Part shown: one piece after another, positions 1 to 9,668 of the stretch
Layout: each line of letters starts with the position of its first letter
Position numbering within the stretch: position 1 is the first letter of the stretch
Source: Phyllobacterium sp. 628
GTDB taxonomy: Bacteria; Pseudomonadota; Alphaproteobacteria; Rhizobiales; Rhizobiaceae
NCBI RefSeq assembly: GCF_014189505.1
Contig: NZ_CP050302.1
Location: 1 to 64,000 of the forward strand
Reading direction: 5' to 3'
DNA length: 64,000 nt
Translations under genes and position numbers: made by a program
The notes under the pieces: model-generated
Databases searched by the model: none
What the model was told of the DNA's origin: nothing
The model's input: only the letters and a program-made list of their open reading frames with translations

Positions 1-239
1 CCCAATCCCAAAAAATCCAACAAATCGAAACTTTCTCAACCAACCAAGCCCAACCCCTGGGGATAACTCATCAACAATACAACCAAACCCCAGCAAAGAC
101 GGGCTCCCGCCCAGGGAGAACCCCCTTTGTGTCAGATATAAAGCATTAACCATAGCTGCGCTTCAGATCGCAGATGGCAGTGGTATGAAGGTTTTGCGAT
201 GATTGTGCGACACGATCGGCCGTGATCAAGCCGACTCAC
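1..239. other. Window edge, no gene seen
   Basis: This stretch has no reading frame with a credible start and ribosome site. The first 100 bases are rich in C and A on the plus strand. I see no repeat, promoter or RNA that I can support. It lies downstream of the gguB terminator, so it probably belongs to the intergenic space before the next gene to the left. Confidence 0.5.
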
Positions 240-276
240 AAAACAAAACAGCCCGGACGTGAGCCGTCCGGGCTGT
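240..276 (-). terminator. Intrinsic terminator of the chvE-gguAB operon
   Basis: Bases 250-258 (agcccggac) pair perfectly with 266-274 (gtccgggct) around a 7-base loop. Read on the minus strand, the stem is followed by GTTTTGTTTT, a T-rich tail. It starts about 25 bases after the gguB stop codon, as expected for the end of the operon. Confidence 0.85.
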
Positions 277-300
277 TTGATTCCAAAATCAGGGAGAGCG

Positions 301-1488
301 TCAGCCCTTGTTCTTGTTGTAAACGTCGAACACCACCGCTGCCAGCAATACCAATCCCTTGATCACCTGCTGCCAATCAATATTGACGCCCATGATCGAC
401 ATGCCATTGTTCATGACGCCCATGATGAAGGCACCAATCACGGCACCCATCACCTGCCCCACGCCGCCCATGGCCGAGGCACCGCCAATGAATACGGCGG
501 CAATGACATCGAGTTCGAAACCAAGACCCGCCTTTGGCGTTGCCGTGTTCAAACGTGCAGCAAAGATCAGGCCGGCAAGTGCGGCCAGAACACCCATGTT
601 TACGAAGGTCAGGAATGTCAGCCGTTCGGTCTTGATGCCGGAAAGCTTGGCCGCTTTCTCATTGCCGCCCATAGCATAGATACGGCGCCCAATGGTCATG
701 CGCTTGGTCACGAAAACGAAAAGCGCGATCAGCAGTGACATGACAACCAGAACATTCGGCAGTCCCTTATAGGAAGACAGGAGATAGACGAGGTAAAGGA
801 TGATACCGCCGATGATCAGGTTCTTGGCGAGAAAGAGCGTGAACGGCTCACCGTGATAGCCATGCTTTTCGCGTTTGGCGCGGCCGCGCACGCTCGACAG
901 AACCATCAGCGCAACAAGAACCACACCGATCAGCATGGAGGTGATGTTGAACCCCTCACCCCCGAAAAAATCAGGAATGAAGCCGGAGCTCAGCAACTGG
1001 AATTGCGGCGGGAACGGTCCAACAGACTGGCCGCCCAACAGCCAAAGGGCCAATCCCTTGAAAACAAGCATGCCTGCCAGCGTCACGATGAAAGACGGTA
1101 TTTTGTGATAGGCTACCCAATAGCCTTGCGCCGCGCCAATAATGCCGCCCATGGCCAGGCACAGGATTGTTGCCGGGACATAGTGGATTTGCCACTTCAC
1201 CATCATGACGGCGGCCAGCCCACCGATAAAACCTGACACCGAGCCTACCGAAAGGTCGATATGCCCGGCGACAATAACCAGCAGCATGCCAAGCGCCATG
1301 ATGATGATATAGCTGTTCTGCAGGACGAGGTTGGTGAGATTGACCGGACGGAACAGCGTACCACTCGTGGTATACTGGAAGAAAAGCATGATCACGATCA
1401 GGGCCAGTACCAGTCCATATTCGCGCAGATTGCCTTTTGTGGCAGAACCATCCGTCTGGATCTTTGCCGGAGCAGTTTCAGTACTCAT
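301..1488 (-). CDS. gguB: Sugar ABC transporter permease GguB (XylH family)
   Basis: Inner-membrane permease of a CUT2-type (ribose/xylose class) sugar importer, 395 residues, the usual length for XylH/GguB. The sequence is almost wholly hydrophobic, with about ten membrane-spanning stretches, and carries the family's Gly-rich segment [20 protein letters not shown] near the C-terminus (from about residue 337). The ATG overlaps the gguA stop codon as ATGA, so the two are translationally coupled. A strong terminator follows. The upstream partners are a clear GguA ATPase and ChvE binding protein, which supports the specific name. By family, ChvE systems take up aldoses such as glucose, galactose, arabinose and xylose; the substrate here is inferred from ChvE, not from the permease. 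Confidence 0.88.
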   Translation of the reverse strand: MSTETAPAKIQTDGSATKGNLREYGLVLALIVIMLFFQYTTSGTLFRPVNLTNLVLQNSYIIIMALGMLLVIVAGHIDLSVGSVSGFIGGLAAVMMVKWQIHYVPATILCLAMGGIIGAAQGYWVAYHKIPSFIVTLAGMLVFKGLALWLLGGQSVGPFPPQFQLLSSGFIPDFFGGEGFNITSMLIGVVLVALMVLSSVRGRAKREKHGYHGEPFTLFLAKNLIIGGIILYLVYLLSSYKGLPNVLVVMSLLIALFVFVTKRMTIGRRIYAMGGNEKAAKLSGIKTERLTFLTFVNMGVLAALAGLIFAARLNTATPKAGLGFELDVIAAVFIGGASAMGGVGQVMGAVIGAFIMGVMNNGMSIMGVNIDWQQVIKGLVLLAAVVFDVYNKNKG

Positions 1489-3014
1489 GATGCTTTCCCT
1501 TCAGCGCGAATGATGGCGCGCATGATCTTTTCCTGGCTGGCCTCGCTGGCAGGCATTTCGCCGACGAGCTTGCCCTGGTTCATCACGTAGATCCGGTCGC
1601 ATATGCCAAGCAGTTCCGGCATTTCCGACGAGATAACCAGCACGCTTTTGCCCATGGCCACCAGTTGGTTGATGATTGAATAGATTTCATATTTGGCGCC
1701 GACATCGATGCCGCGCGTGGGCTCGTCAAGAATCAGCAGGTCCGGATTGGCAAAAAGCCATTTCGACAGCACAACCTTCTGCTGGTTGCCGCCGGAAAGA
1801 TTGCCGGTCTTCTGATAAATGCTCGACGAGCGGATGTTGGTCTTGCGGCGGTATTCGTTTGCCACTTTCAGCTCGGCCATGTCATCCAATATGCCGTTCT
1901 GGGATACACCTTCCAGATTGACAATCGTGGTGTTGTGCTTGATGTGGTCGATGAGGTTGAGACCATAGGTCTTGCGGTCTTCCGTGACATAGGCAATGCC
2001 GTTGTCAATGGCTTTGCCAATGGTAGAGACATCAACCTTCTTGCCCTTGATGAAGACATCGCCGCTGATTCTGCGGCCATAGGCCTTGCCGAAAACACTC
2101 ATGGCAAATTCGGTCCGCCCTGCCCCCATCAGACCGGCAATACCGACAACCTCACCCTTGCGGACATTGAGATTGATACCATTGACGACGGTGCGGTCGG
2201 GGTGAATGTGGTGATGGACCATCCAGTCCTTCACTTCGAAGACGACCTCGCCAATATTCGGTTCGCGCGTTGGAAAGCGGTCCGCCAACTGGCGTCCGAC
2301 CATCAACGTGACAATCCGGTCTTCGGAAATAGCTTCCTTGTCGAGTGTCTCGATCGTCGCGCCATCGCGCAATACGGTGATGCGGTCTGCAACCTTGCCG
2401 ACTTCATTCAGCTTATGGGAAATCAGGATCGAGGAAATACCCTGAGCCTTGAATTCCAGCAACAAAGACAGCAAAGCGTCACTGTCCTTTTCATTGAGAC
2501 TGGCCGTGGGCTCATCAAGGATCAGCAATTCGACCTCTTTCGACAGGGCCTTTGCAATTTCCACCAATTGCTGTTTGCCGACACCCAGATTGGTGATCAA
2601 CGTTTGCGGATCTTCCTTCAAGCCTACTTTGGCGAGGAGTTGGCGCGTGCGGGTTTCCGCGACATGCCAATCAATGACGCCGAATTTGGCCGGCTCATTG
2701 CCCAGGAAAATGTTTTCGGCAATCGACAGGAGCGGAACGAGCGCCAATTCCTGATGAATGATGATAATGCCCTTGTGCTCGCTGTCGCTGATATCGCGAA
2801 AACGCTGCTCTTCACCCTTATAACGGATTTCGCCCTCGTAAGTACCATAGGGATAGACACCGCTCAGCACTTTCATCAGGGTGGATTTACCGGCGCCATT
2901 CTCGCCAACGAGGGCGAGAATCTCACCTTTGCGCACATCGAGATTGACATTGTTCAGCGCTTTCACCCCAGGAAAAGTCTTGGTGATACCGCGCATTTCG
3001 AGGATGGTTTCCAT
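1485..3014 (-). CDS. gguA: Sugar ABC transporter ATP-binding protein GguA (two ABC domains)
   Basis: ATPase that powers the ChvE/GguB sugar importer at the cytoplasmic face. The protein has 509 residues and two nucleotide-binding domains in tandem, the CUT2 arrangement. The first has a full Walker A (GENGAGKST, residues 37-45) and Walker [11 protein letters not shown]. The second has the typical degenerate Walker A (GLMGAGRTE), with signature LSGGNQQK and [12 protein letters not shown]. The ATG at 3014 is preferred to an upstream codon because GAGGG lies just before it. It follows chvE after a 171-base gap that contains a hairpin, and overlaps gguB by four bases. Confidence 0.9.
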   Translation of the reverse strand: METILEMRGITKTFPGVKALNNVNLDVRKGEILALVGENGAGKSTLMKVLSGVYPYGTYEGEIRYKGEEQRFRDISDSEHKGIIIIHQELALVPLLSIAENIFLGNEPAKFGVIDWHVAETRTRQLLAKVGLKEDPQTLITNLGVGKQQLVEIAKALSKEVELLILDEPTASLNEKDSDALLSLLLEFKAQGISSILISHKLNEVGKVADRITVLRDGATIETLDKEAISEDRIVTLMVGRQLADRFPTREPNIGEVVFEVKDWMVHHHIHPDRTVVNGINLNVRKGEVVGIAGLMGAGRTEFAMSVFGKAYGRRISGDVFIKGKKVDVSTIGKAIDNGIAYVTEDRKTYGLNLIDHIKHNTTIVNLEGVSQNGILDDMAELKVANEYRRKTNIRSSSIYQKTGNLSGGNQQKVVLSKWLFANPDLLILDEPTRGIDVGAKYEIYSIINQLVAMGKSVLVISSEMPELLGICDRIYVMNQGKLVGEMPASEASQEKIMRAIIRAEGKAS

Positions 3015-3142
3015 CAAGACCCTCACCGACGCCTGCAAGCCTATCGCTGGCTCTGTTGGCGTTTCTCTTTGCAGTTTATAGTAGGCTTCAATTCCTGCAC
3101 CACAGGAATCATACTACGCGAAAGCCTTATTGACACGAAAAC

Positions 3143-3170
3143 AAACCCTGCACAGTGAAGTGCAGGGTTT
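3143..3170 (-). terminator. Intercistronic hairpin after chvE
   Basis: A perfect 11-base-pair stem (aaaccctgcac, 3143-3153, with gtgcagggttt, 3160-3170) closes a 6-base loop. On the minus strand the stem is followed by GTTTTCG. It lies 16 bases after the chvE stop and 129 bases before gguA. It may end part of the transcripts or protect the chvE mRNA 3' end, so that the binding protein is made in excess over the membrane parts. Confidence 0.75.
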
Positions 3171-3185
3171 GCAGGTATTTACGGT

Positions 3186-4247
3186 TTATTTGATCTGGTC
3201 TTCGGTATAGTAGCCGCCGCCAATCAGGATTTCTTTCCAGTTGGTCTTGTCCACTTCAACCGGCTTCAGAAGATAGGCCGGAACAATCTTGACGCCATTA
3301 TTATAGGTCTTGGTGTCGTTGAGCTCAGGCTGTTCACCCTTGAGAACCTTGTCGATCAAGTTGGATGTAACCTTCGCCAGTTCACGGGTGTCCTTATAGA
3401 TGGTCGAATACTGCTCGCCGGCAATGATCGACTTGACGGAAGGCACTTCCGCATCCTGTCCGGAAACGAACGGGAATGGCTGATCTTTCGTGCCATAACC
3501 GACGCCGCGTAGCGACGACAGAATGCCGATCGACAGACCATCATACGGCGACAGGACGGCATTGACCTTCTTGTCGGTGTAATAGGCTGAAAGAAGATTA
3601 TCCATGCGAGCCTGAGCCACCGCACCATCCCAACGCAAGGTGCCGACCTTGTCCATGCCAGTCTGACCGGACTGGACAACCAGCTTGCCGCTGTCGATCA
3701 GCGGCTGCAGAACCGACATGGCGCCATTATAGAAGAAGAACGCATTGTTATCGTCAGGCGAGCCGCCGAACAATTCGATGTTGAATGGACCCTTTGCATC
3801 GGGAAGGCCAAGCGCCTTGACGAGAGAGCTGGCCTGCAAAACGCCAACCTGGAAGTTGTCGAATGTCGTGTAGTAATCGACATTGCCCGAATCGCGAATG
3901 AGACGGTCATAGGCGATGACCTTGATGCCTGCATCATGCGCCTGCTGCAGAACATTGGACAATGTTGTGCCATCGATAGCACCAATCACCAGAACCTTGA
4001 CGCCCTTGGTGACCATGTTTTCGATCTGTGCGAGCTGGTTTGGAATATCATCTTCGGCATATTGCAGATCAGTGGTGTAGCCACGCTCTTTCAGAGCCTT
4101 GACCATGTTGTCGCCATCGGCGATCCAACGCGCGGACGCTTTCGTTGGCATCGAAATACCAACCGAGCCCTTATCCTGGGCAAAACCTTGCGTACCCATC
4201 GCACAAAGTGCGATCAAGCCTGCAGCAACAACTTTAAGCATTTTCAC
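3186..4247 (-). CDS. chvE: Periplasmic sugar-binding protein ChvE
   Basis: Periplasmic aldose-binding protein that feeds GguA/GguB. In Agrobacterium the same protein also presents sugars to the VirA sensor; no virA is in this window. The mature part begins [13 protein letters not shown] and contains long stretches I recognise from ChvE, such as [30 protein letters not shown] and [14 protein letters not shown] signal peptide ([21 protein letters not shown]) precedes it. GTG at 4247 is the best start because GGGAGGAG lies six bases before it; the ATG two codons later would be too far away. That gives 353 residues, as expected for ChvE. It is first in the operon and divergent from gguC. Confidence 0.93.
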   Translation of the reverse strand: MKMLKVVAAGLIALCAMGTQGFAQDKGSVGISMPTKASARWIADGDNMVKALKERGYTTDLQYAEDDIPNQLAQIENMVTKGVKVLVIGAIDGTTLSNVLQQAHDAGIKVIAYDRLIRDSGNVDYYTTFDNFQVGVLQASSLVKALGLPDAKGPFNIELFGGSPDDNNAFFFYNGAMSVLQPLIDSGKLVVQSGQTGMDKVGTLRWDGAVAQARMDNLLSAYYTDKKVNAVLSPYDGLSIGILSSLRGVGYGTKDQPFPFVSGQDAEVPSVKSIIAGEQYSTIYKDTRELAKVTSNLIDKVLKGEQPELNDTKTYNNGVKIVPAYLLKPVEVDKTNWKEILIGGGYYTEDQIK

Positions 4248-4568
4248 AGTTCTCCTCCCAATTTCCTTACTGGACACTCTCTTTGTTCGAACATGTTTTC
4301 CGGTCGGAACGTTTATTTAACACGTTGTCACTCCTCCCAAAGCACGATCTTTATCACACTTATCTGAAAAGTATGACTTTTGGAATAGCGCTTTAGGTCA
4401 AGATGGAAAGCTTTTTTTCGAAACCCGACGGCAGCGCTCGGGTGATATGGTGGATCGGCGTTTACTTCAATATAATATTATTATAGTATTTTTAGAAATG
4501 GCTTATCGACAGTCAGCGCAAGCCGAGGCACATTGTGCCTCACAAGAAAATTTCTCGGGAGGTTTAAC
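4248..4568. promoter_or_regulatory. Divergent chvE / gguC control region
   Basis: 321 bases without a gene between two divergent operons. It holds an AT-rich block (about 4470-4496) around the perfect palindrome ATAATATTAT at 4472-4481, in strong contrast to the GC-rich surroundings. A near-identical ATAATATCAT lies upstream of the nearby GntR gene at 7241-7250. This suggests a shared operator for that regulator. GGGAGG at 4557-4562 is the gguC ribosome site. I cannot place -35/-10 boxes with confidence. Confidence 0.45.
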
Positions 4569-5561
4569 GTGAATTTGGTTCAATTGGTCAATGCCAATGG
4601 AAAGCGGCAGGTTGCAGCACGTATCGACGACACATTTCGCCACGTAAAACGTACGCGTTCAATTCTTGAATTGGCCCACGCGGCCATTGAGGCAAAGCTC
4701 CCACTTGCCGAGATTATTGAACAGCGCGGCCTCGGCAAGGTGCTGGACATTGCAACTGCCTATGCGGAAGGACGCCTGCTTTCGCCCATCGACACGCATG
4801 ATCCCGCACACATTCATCTGACAGGCACAGGTCTCACCCATCTGGGTTCCGCCTCGACGCGCGATGCGATGCACCGCAAGATTGATGATGCCAAGGAAGA
4901 GACCCTGACCGATCCGATGAAGATGTTCCGCATGGGTCTGGAAGGTGGCAAGCCGAAGAAGGGCCAGACCGGCGTGCAGCCGGAGTGGTTCTATAAAGGC
5001 AATGGCACAATGCTGACCGGCCCCGGACAGCCTCTGCTGTCCCCAGCCTTTGCCGAAGATGCCGGCGAAGAACCGGAAATTGCCGGCGTTTATCTGATCG
5101 GCCCGGACGGCTCGCCTTTCCGAATCGGCTTTGCTCTCGCCAACGAGTTTTCGGACCATGTTACCGAGCGGGTCAATTACCTGTTCCTCGCCCATTCCAA
5201 GCTGCGGCCATGTTCGCTCGGCCCGGAACTGATTGTTGGCGATTTGCCTGCGGATATCCGTGGCAGTTCGCGCATCCAGCGCAAGGGCAAGACCATTTGG
5301 GAAAAGCCGTTTCTGTCAGGCGAAGACAACATGTCCCACACGGTCGCCAATCTCGAACACCACCATTTTAAATATGCGGTTTTCCGCCAGCCGGGCGACG
5401 TTCATGTCCACATGTTCGGTACCGCTACACTGTCCTTTGCCGACGGCGTCAAGGCAGAGAATGGCGATGTGTTTGAAATCGAAGCGCCGGCATTTGGCCT
5501 GCCGCTGCGCAATCCGCTGAAAGTGGAGAAGCCGGTCAAGGTGAAAGTGACGGCTCTTTAA
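4569..5561 (+). CDS. gguC: GguC / AraD1 family sugar-acid enzyme
   Basis: Member of the GguC (AraD1) family, with the fumarylacetoacetase-like fold of metal-dependent hydrolases and dehydratases acting on 2-keto-3-deoxy sugar acids. The start is GTG at 4569, six bases after GGGAGG, giving 330 residues beginning with MNLVQLVNANGKRQVAARID. Recognisable segments are HLTGTGLTHLGSASTRDAMH (about residues 90-109) and the acidic C-terminal half with LGPELIVGDLP. In Agrobacterium gguC sits beside chvE-gguAB; here it is divergent from them. It leads a two-gene operon with a dehydrogenase. A role in oxidative breakdown of arabinose or galactose taken up by ChvE is likely but inferred; the exact reaction is not fixed by sequence. 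Confidence 0.8.
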   Translation: MNLVQLVNANGKRQVAARIDDTFRHVKRTRSILELAHAAIEAKLPLAEIIEQRGLGKVLDIATAYAEGRLLSPIDTHDPAHIHLTGTGLTHLGSASTRDAMHRKIDDAKEETLTDPMKMFRMGLEGGKPKKGQTGVQPEWFYKGNGTMLTGPGQPLLSPAFAEDAGEEPEIAGVYLIGPDGSPFRIGFALANEFSDHVTERVNYLFLAHSKLRPCSLGPELIVGDLPADIRGSSRIQRKGKTIWEKPFLSGEDNMSHTVANLEHHHFKYAVFRQPGDVHVHMFGTATLSFADGVKAENGDVFEIEAPAFGLPLRNPLKVEKPVKVKVTAL

Positions 5562-5603
5562 ACTGCCGCCGGTCACTTACCCCGACAATCATTGGTATCA
5601 GAC

Positions 5604-6380
5604 ATGACACATCCATCCCCTGTTTTTGCCCGCTATCCCGGGTTGAATGACAAATCCGTGTTTATTTCCGGCGGTGCAACCGGCATTGGCGAGGCAATCG
5701 TCCGCGCCTTTGCTGCTGAAGGTGCGCGCGTAGGCTTTGTCGATCTCGCCGAGGCTGAAGGCAATGCACTTGCCGAAGAGCTGAACAGCGCGGGTGCCAA
5801 AGTTACCTTCCGCCGGTCTGATATCACCGATATTGCCGCCTATCAGGGGATTATTCGGGAAATCGAAAGCATCCAGGGCCCGGCAACGGCTCTTCTCAAC
5901 AATGCCGCCAACGATACACGCCATGATTGGCGTGAAGTAACACTCGAATATTTTGACGCGCGCATTGCGGTCAATTTGCGCCACATGTTTTTTGCCATTC
6001 AGGCTGTTGCGCCGGCGATGATCACCGGCGGCGGCGGTTCCATCATCAATTTCGGTTCGGTCGGCTGGATGATGGCATCGGGTGGCTATCCCGGCTATGC
6101 CGCAGCGAAATCGGCCGTTCACGGCCTCACCCGTTCCTTTGCCCGCGATCTAGGCAAACACGGCATTCGCGTCAATACGCTCGTGCCCGGATGGGTGATG
6201 ACAAAACGTCAGCTTGATCTGTGGGTGGATGACGCTGCCAACGAACTGATTGACCGCAGCCAATGTCTATCCGGCCGGGTCCTTCCCGAAGATATCGCAC
6301 GCATGGCGCTTTTCCTTGCCTCGGACGATTCCAAAATGTGCTCGGCACAGAATTTTATCGTCGACGGCGGGTGGGTTTAA
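5604..6380 (+). CDS. SDR family sugar 1-dehydrogenase (putative)
   Basis: Short-chain dehydrogenase, 258 residues from the ATG at 5604. It has the cofactor motif SGGATGIG (residues 22-29), Asp47 at the end of strand 2 (which favours NAD over NADP), NNAA at 99-102 and the catalytic set Asn124, Ser152, Tyr165 and Lys169. The C-terminal FIVDGGWV is typical of the class. It follows gguC by 42 bases. Beside a ChvE importer and GguC, oxidation of an aldose such as L-arabinose or D-galactose to its lactone is the most likely job; this rests on context. The ribosome site is weak, and TTG at 5592 would add four residues. Confidence 0.75.
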   Translation: MTHPSPVFARYPGLNDKSVFISGGATGIGEAIVRAFAAEGARVGFVDLAEAEGNALAEELNSAGAKVTFRRSDITDIAAYQGIIREIESIQGPATALLNNAANDTRHDWREVTLEYFDARIAVNLRHMFFAIQAVAPAMITGGGGSIINFGSVGWMMASGGYPGYAAAKSAVHGLTRSFARDLGKHGIRVNTLVPGWVMTKRQLDLWVDDAANELIDRSQCLSGRVLPEDIARMALFLASDDSKMCSAQNFIVDGGWV

Positions 6381-6385
6381 CCGCC

Positions 6386-7144
6386 CTAACCGGGTTTGGT
6401 CGCAGAGAGCACCCGCTCGGCCCCATCCTCGATAACACCGCGCATTGCTATTTTGGCAGCCTCAACATTGCGGTCGCGGATGGCATCGGCAATCGCCGTG
6501 TGCCGCGCCACCGAATGCAAATGGCGTTCGGTATTGGGTATGGGCGAGCTGATCGTGAATGTGGTCACCAGCGCCACTTCGATCAAAGCGCTGATCGAAC
6601 GCATGAAGGGATTACCGGAAGCTTCGGCGATACCAATATGAAATTGCAAATCGCTGTGCACGAAATGTGCCGGCGATTCCCGGGTGCTGCCCATCTCGCC
6701 AACCCATTTATACAGCGTTTCCAGTTGTTCACTGGTGCGGCGCAGGGCAGCAAGTCCTGCCGCCTCCGGCTCCAGCGCCAGCCGCATTTCGACGATGCTC
6801 GATAGAAAATGCGCGCTGGCTCCGGCTTCAAAATGCCAGACAAGAATATCAGGATCGAAAAGATTCCAGTTTGAGCGCTCGAGAACCCGGGTCCCTATCT
6901 TGGCCTTGGGCTGGATCAGCCCTTTCGCCGCCAAAGTTTTCAGCGCTTCGCGCAGGACAGTTCTCGACACTCCAAACCGCTCAAGCAATTCGGCGTCGCC
7001 CGGCAGGATGCTATTCTCGGGATAGGCACCGCTGACGATGCGCTGTCCCAGATCACGCATGACGTGGCCATGGTGCGTGCGTAAATGCGCAGCTGTCCGA
7101 AAATCATAATTAGTGAGCACATTTTCTGCCAAGTGTTTTCCCAT
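6386..7144 (-). CDS. GntR family (FadR subfamily, FCD domain) transcriptional regulator
   Basis: DNA-binding repressor or activator, about 252 residues. Residues 25-95 form a winged helix with the usual helix-turn-helix AELLERFGVSRTVLREALKT and wing (GLIQPKAKIGTRV). Residues 100-245 are a helical FCD ligand domain with the expected spaced His residues (HSDLQFH, HxxHxxxA). Convergent with the dehydrogenase gene, with only five bases between. GTG at 7153 is an alternative start. It probably senses a sugar or sugar acid and controls chvE and gguC, since a shared AT-rich palindrome lies in both upstream regions. Confidence 0.82.
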   Translation of the reverse strand: MGKHLAENVLTNYDFRTAAHLRTHHGHVMRDLGQRIVSGAYPENSILPGDAELLERFGVSRTVLREALKTLAAKGLIQPKAKIGTRVLERSNWNLFDPDILVWHFEAGASAHFLSSIVEMRLALEPEAAGLAALRRTSEQLETLYKWVGEMGSTRESPAHFVHSDLQFHIGIAEASGNPFMRSISALIEVALVTTFTISSPIPNTERHLHSVARHTAIADAIRDRNVEAAKIAMRGVIEDGAERVLSATKPG

Positions 7145-7230
7145 TACTGGCACCGGTGTCTTTGATCAAAAGCACACCTGTTCGCGCATTCAATATGCAG
7201 CCGAACATTTCCCCGCCAGTTCCTCTCCCT

Positions 7231-7260
7231 AATGTTATTTATAATATCATATGATCAATA
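7231..7260. promoter_or_regulatory. Candidate GntR operator upstream of the gntR gene
   Basis: AT-rich block with ATAATATCAT at 7241-7250, one base different from the palindrome ATAATATTAT at 4472-4481 in the chvE/gguC control region. It is flanked by GTTATT (7234-7239) and an AATAAC inverted copy just after 7256. The position 90 bases upstream of the regulator fits autoregulation. Inference from pattern only. Confidence 0.4.
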
Positions 7261-7298
7261 ACAATTCGCAATTCGTCTTTAGTGCATATGCCTTACCG

Positions 7299-8216
7299 CT
7301 AAGCCCCGATTATCCCGCTCGTCAGCTGGCCTCCACTTCGCATATCACGCCGAAAATCCGAAGGCGACATGCCTGCAATATTACGGAACGATTTGTTAAA
7401 GGCGCTGAGTGAACCAAAACCGCTGTCCATCGCAACCTGCAGGACATTGGCTTCCTCACGCAACAACATCGCCTGAGCATAGGAAAGCCGGAGCAGGCTG
7501 ACATAATTGTTAAGCGTCATTCCTGTCGATTTTTTAAAGACGTTCATTGCATATTTGGGATGTACGCCTGCTGACGCCGCAATATCGATCGAACCGATAT
7601 CGTGCAGAAAGTTACCGGCTATGAAATCGCAGATGCGGGCAACAAGACGCGACGATTGTTGGTTCGATACCTCTGCAGATGCCGCATTCCTGCCATGAGC
7701 CACCATCTGATAGGGGTCAAACCCCACCCGTTCGATCCGCAAAAGCAACTCATTGACCGCATGTTCTGCCTTGGCTGGGTCACCAGAGCGGGCATACCGA
7801 TACCAGCGGGCAAAGTTTTCATTGTCGGCGCCATCTGTTGCCGAAGTTACGAGAATCGCTCCCTGCATCAGTTGGCTTGGAACATTTTCGGGCAGCCGCA
7901 TACGAAAGAAGTGAACCAGCGGCAGGTGAGCACCCGCATAGATTGCGTCGTCAGACGATTCGGTCATCTGATGCGGCTGGCCACCCCAGAACAGGCACAT
8001 ATCTCCGGCATTCAAACGGATATCGTGCTCGTTCATGCGGTAATGGACCGAGCCACGCATGATATAATTGACCTCGACCTGCGCGTGCCAATGTGGCATG
8101 GCCATTATAGGCGGATGATTGTGAAACATCTGCAAGGCCGTTGGCAGACCTTCGACGCTGCTTGCACCCGGCTGATAGATTGCCCGTTCCCCCATCTTAC
8201 TTTCCGCCCGGTTCAT
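7299..8216 (-). CDS. AraC family transcriptional regulator
   Basis: 306-residue regulator with an N-terminal cupin-like effector domain (segment MPHWHAQVEVNYIMRGSVHY, about residues 40-60, and a PHQM segment) and a C-terminal AraC double helix-turn-helix. The first helix-turn-helix is in SIDIAASAGVHPKYAMNVFK; the second is in QVAMDSGFGSLSAFNKSFR, ending GMSPSDFRRD. The ATG at 8216 is chosen because AAGGG precedes it; upstream in-frame codons would reach into the lacE promoter. It is divergent from the lactose-type importer at 8303, 86 bases away, and is the likely regulator of that operon. Lactose operons of rhizobia usually carry a LacI-type repressor, so this pairing is different. Confidence 0.82.
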   Translation of the reverse strand: MNRAESKMGERAIYQPGASSVEGLPTALQMFHNHPPIMAMPHWHAQVEVNYIMRGSVHYRMNEHDIRLNAGDMCLFWGGQPHQMTESSDDAIYAGAHLPLVHFFRMRLPENVPSQLMQGAILVTSATDGADNENFARWYRYARSGDPAKAEHAVNELLLRIERVGFDPYQMVAHGRNAASAEVSNQQSSRLVARICDFIAGNFLHDIGSIDIAASAGVHPKYAMNVFKKSTGMTLNNYVSLLRLSYAQAMLLREEANVLQVAMDSGFGSLSAFNKSFRNIAGMSPSDFRRDMRSGGQLTSGIIGA

Positions 8217-8302
8217 ATTCCCTTTTTCGGAGACAGCCACTCCCTTGTCGCTAGTGTAGCCATGTTCGCAAAGAACGGGCAATTGAAAAGGGAGGATTTT
8301 CA

Positions 8303-9583
8303 ATGCGCTTACCATCACTTGGCGCGACGGCTTTGGCCGCAATATTAGGCATGAGTTCTGCACCAGCATTCGCACAACCCACAGAAATTACGCTCTGGAG
8401 CTGGAATGTGGCGGCTTCATCGCTGAAGTCGACACTAGAGGGCTTCAACAAGCAGTTTCCCGACATCAAGGTTAACGTCGTGGATCTCGGCAACCAGCAG
8501 GTTTTCGACAAGACACTTGCCGCCTGTGCCGCTGGCGGTGATGGCCTGCCCGATATCGTGCAATTCGAAAATTTCGAGGCCGAGATTTTTTGGAGCCGGT
8601 TTCCCGATTGTTTCACCAACCTGAAAGACCTCGGCTACACCAGTGAGATTCAGGCCAAGTTTCCGGATTTCAAGCGTACCGAACTGGAAGTCGGCGATGT
8701 CGCCTATGCCATGCCATGGGATTCCGGTCCGGTTGCCGTTTTTTACCGGCGTGATTTTTATGAAAAAGCAGGCGTTCATCCCGCATCGGTCAAGACATGG
8801 GACGACTTTATCGCTGCTGGCAAGAAAATTGCTGCCGCCAATCCGGGTGTGGTCATGGCGCAGGCCGACTTTAACGGTGACAGCGAATGGTTCCGCATGC
8901 TTTCCAATGAACAGGGATGCGGGTTCTTCTCGACGGACGCCCAGTCGATCACCATCAATCAGCCCGCCTGTGTGGCAACCCTGGACAAGATCAAACAGAT
9001 GAAGGATGCGGGCATCCTGACGGCCGCCATCTGGGATGAGAAAGTCCAATCGAATACGGCTGGAACCGTTGCCAGTCAGCTTTATGGCGGCTGGTATGAA
9101 GGAACCATTCGCACCAACTCGCCCAAGCTCGCGGGCAAATGGGGTGTCTATCTCATGCCAAGCATGACGCCTGATGGACCGCATGCGGCCAATCTTGGCG
9201 GGTCGGCCCTTGCCATCAGCAGCGGCTCGCAACACAAGGAAGCAGCCTGGACCTACATCAATTATGCCCTTGGTACCGATGAAGGGCAGATTGCCATGCT
9301 GAAAAGCTATGGCCTCGTTCCTTCATTGCTCAGTGCCGAGAAACAGCCTTTCGTTTCCGAGCCGCAACCCTATTGGGGTGGACAGGCTGTCTGGACAGAC
9401 ATTCTCGGAACCTTGCCGAAGATCGTGGCAAGCCGTGGAACAGCTTTCCAGACCGATGCGGACGGGATCTACAAAGCCACACAGACAAAATATTTCGCCG
9501 GTGGCTATCCCGATGCAAAGGCGGCTCTGGATGATGCCGCCAACCAGATCGCGGCAGCGACCGGGCTACCGATTGCGCAATAA
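8303..9583 (+). CDS. lacE: Sugar ABC transporter substrate-binding protein, LacE-like
   Basis: Periplasmic binding protein of the CUT1 class, 426 residues. A signal peptide ends at about residue 24 (APAFAQ). The mature part has LTLWSWNVAASSLKSTL-like and NKQFPDIKVNVVDLGNQQVF segments, followed by AMPWDSGPVAVFYRRDFYEK, closely resembling LacE of Agrobacterium and Sinorhizobium as I remember it. GGGAGG lies seven bases before the ATG. It is first in an operon with two permeases, an ATPase and two enzymes. Lactose or another beta-galactoside or arabinoside is a likely substrate by family, but no beta-galactosidase is encoded in the operon. Confidence 0.85.
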   Translation: MRLPSLGATALAAILGMSSAPAFAQPTEITLWSWNVAASSLKSTLEGFNKQFPDIKVNVVDLGNQQVFDKTLAACAAGGDGLPDIVQFENFEAEIFWSRFPDCFTNLKDLGYTSEIQAKFPDFKRTELEVGDVAYAMPWDSGPVAVFYRRDFYEKAGVHPASVKTWDDFIAAGKKIAAANPGVVMAQADFNGDSEWFRMLSNEQGCGFFSTDAQSITINQPACVATLDKIKQMKDAGILTAAIWDEKVQSNTAGTVASQLYGGWYEGTIRTNSPKLAGKWGVYLMPSMTPDGPHAANLGGSALAISSGSQHKEAAWTYINYALGTDEGQIAMLKSYGLVPSLLSAEKQPFVSEPQPYWGGQAVWTDILGTLPKIVASRGTAFQTDADGIYKATQTKYFAGGYPDAKAALDDAANQIAAATGLPIAQ

Positions 9584-9588
9584 GTCAA

Positions 9589-9624
9589 ATCGCCGGACAT
9601 GGGTGGGAGCGCAGGTCCGGCGAT
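9589..9624 (+). terminator. Intercistronic hairpin after lacE
   Basis: A perfect 10-base-pair stem (atcgccggac, 9589-9598, with gtccggcgat, 9615-9624) with a 16-base loop directly follows the lacE stop codon. There is no long T tail, so it is more likely a stabiliser of the lacE message or a partial terminator than a full stop. Confidence 0.7.
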
Positions 9625-9668
9625 CCATTGGAAAGCCTGACTGACCGTTTTGCCGGGGAGGACCATCA

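Noticed and set aside
1935-3158. 407-residue open frame on the plus strand opposite gguA
   Set aside because: It is antisense to a complete ABC ATPase with intact motifs, has no ribosome site and no recognisable domain; long antisense frames are common in GC-rich genes.
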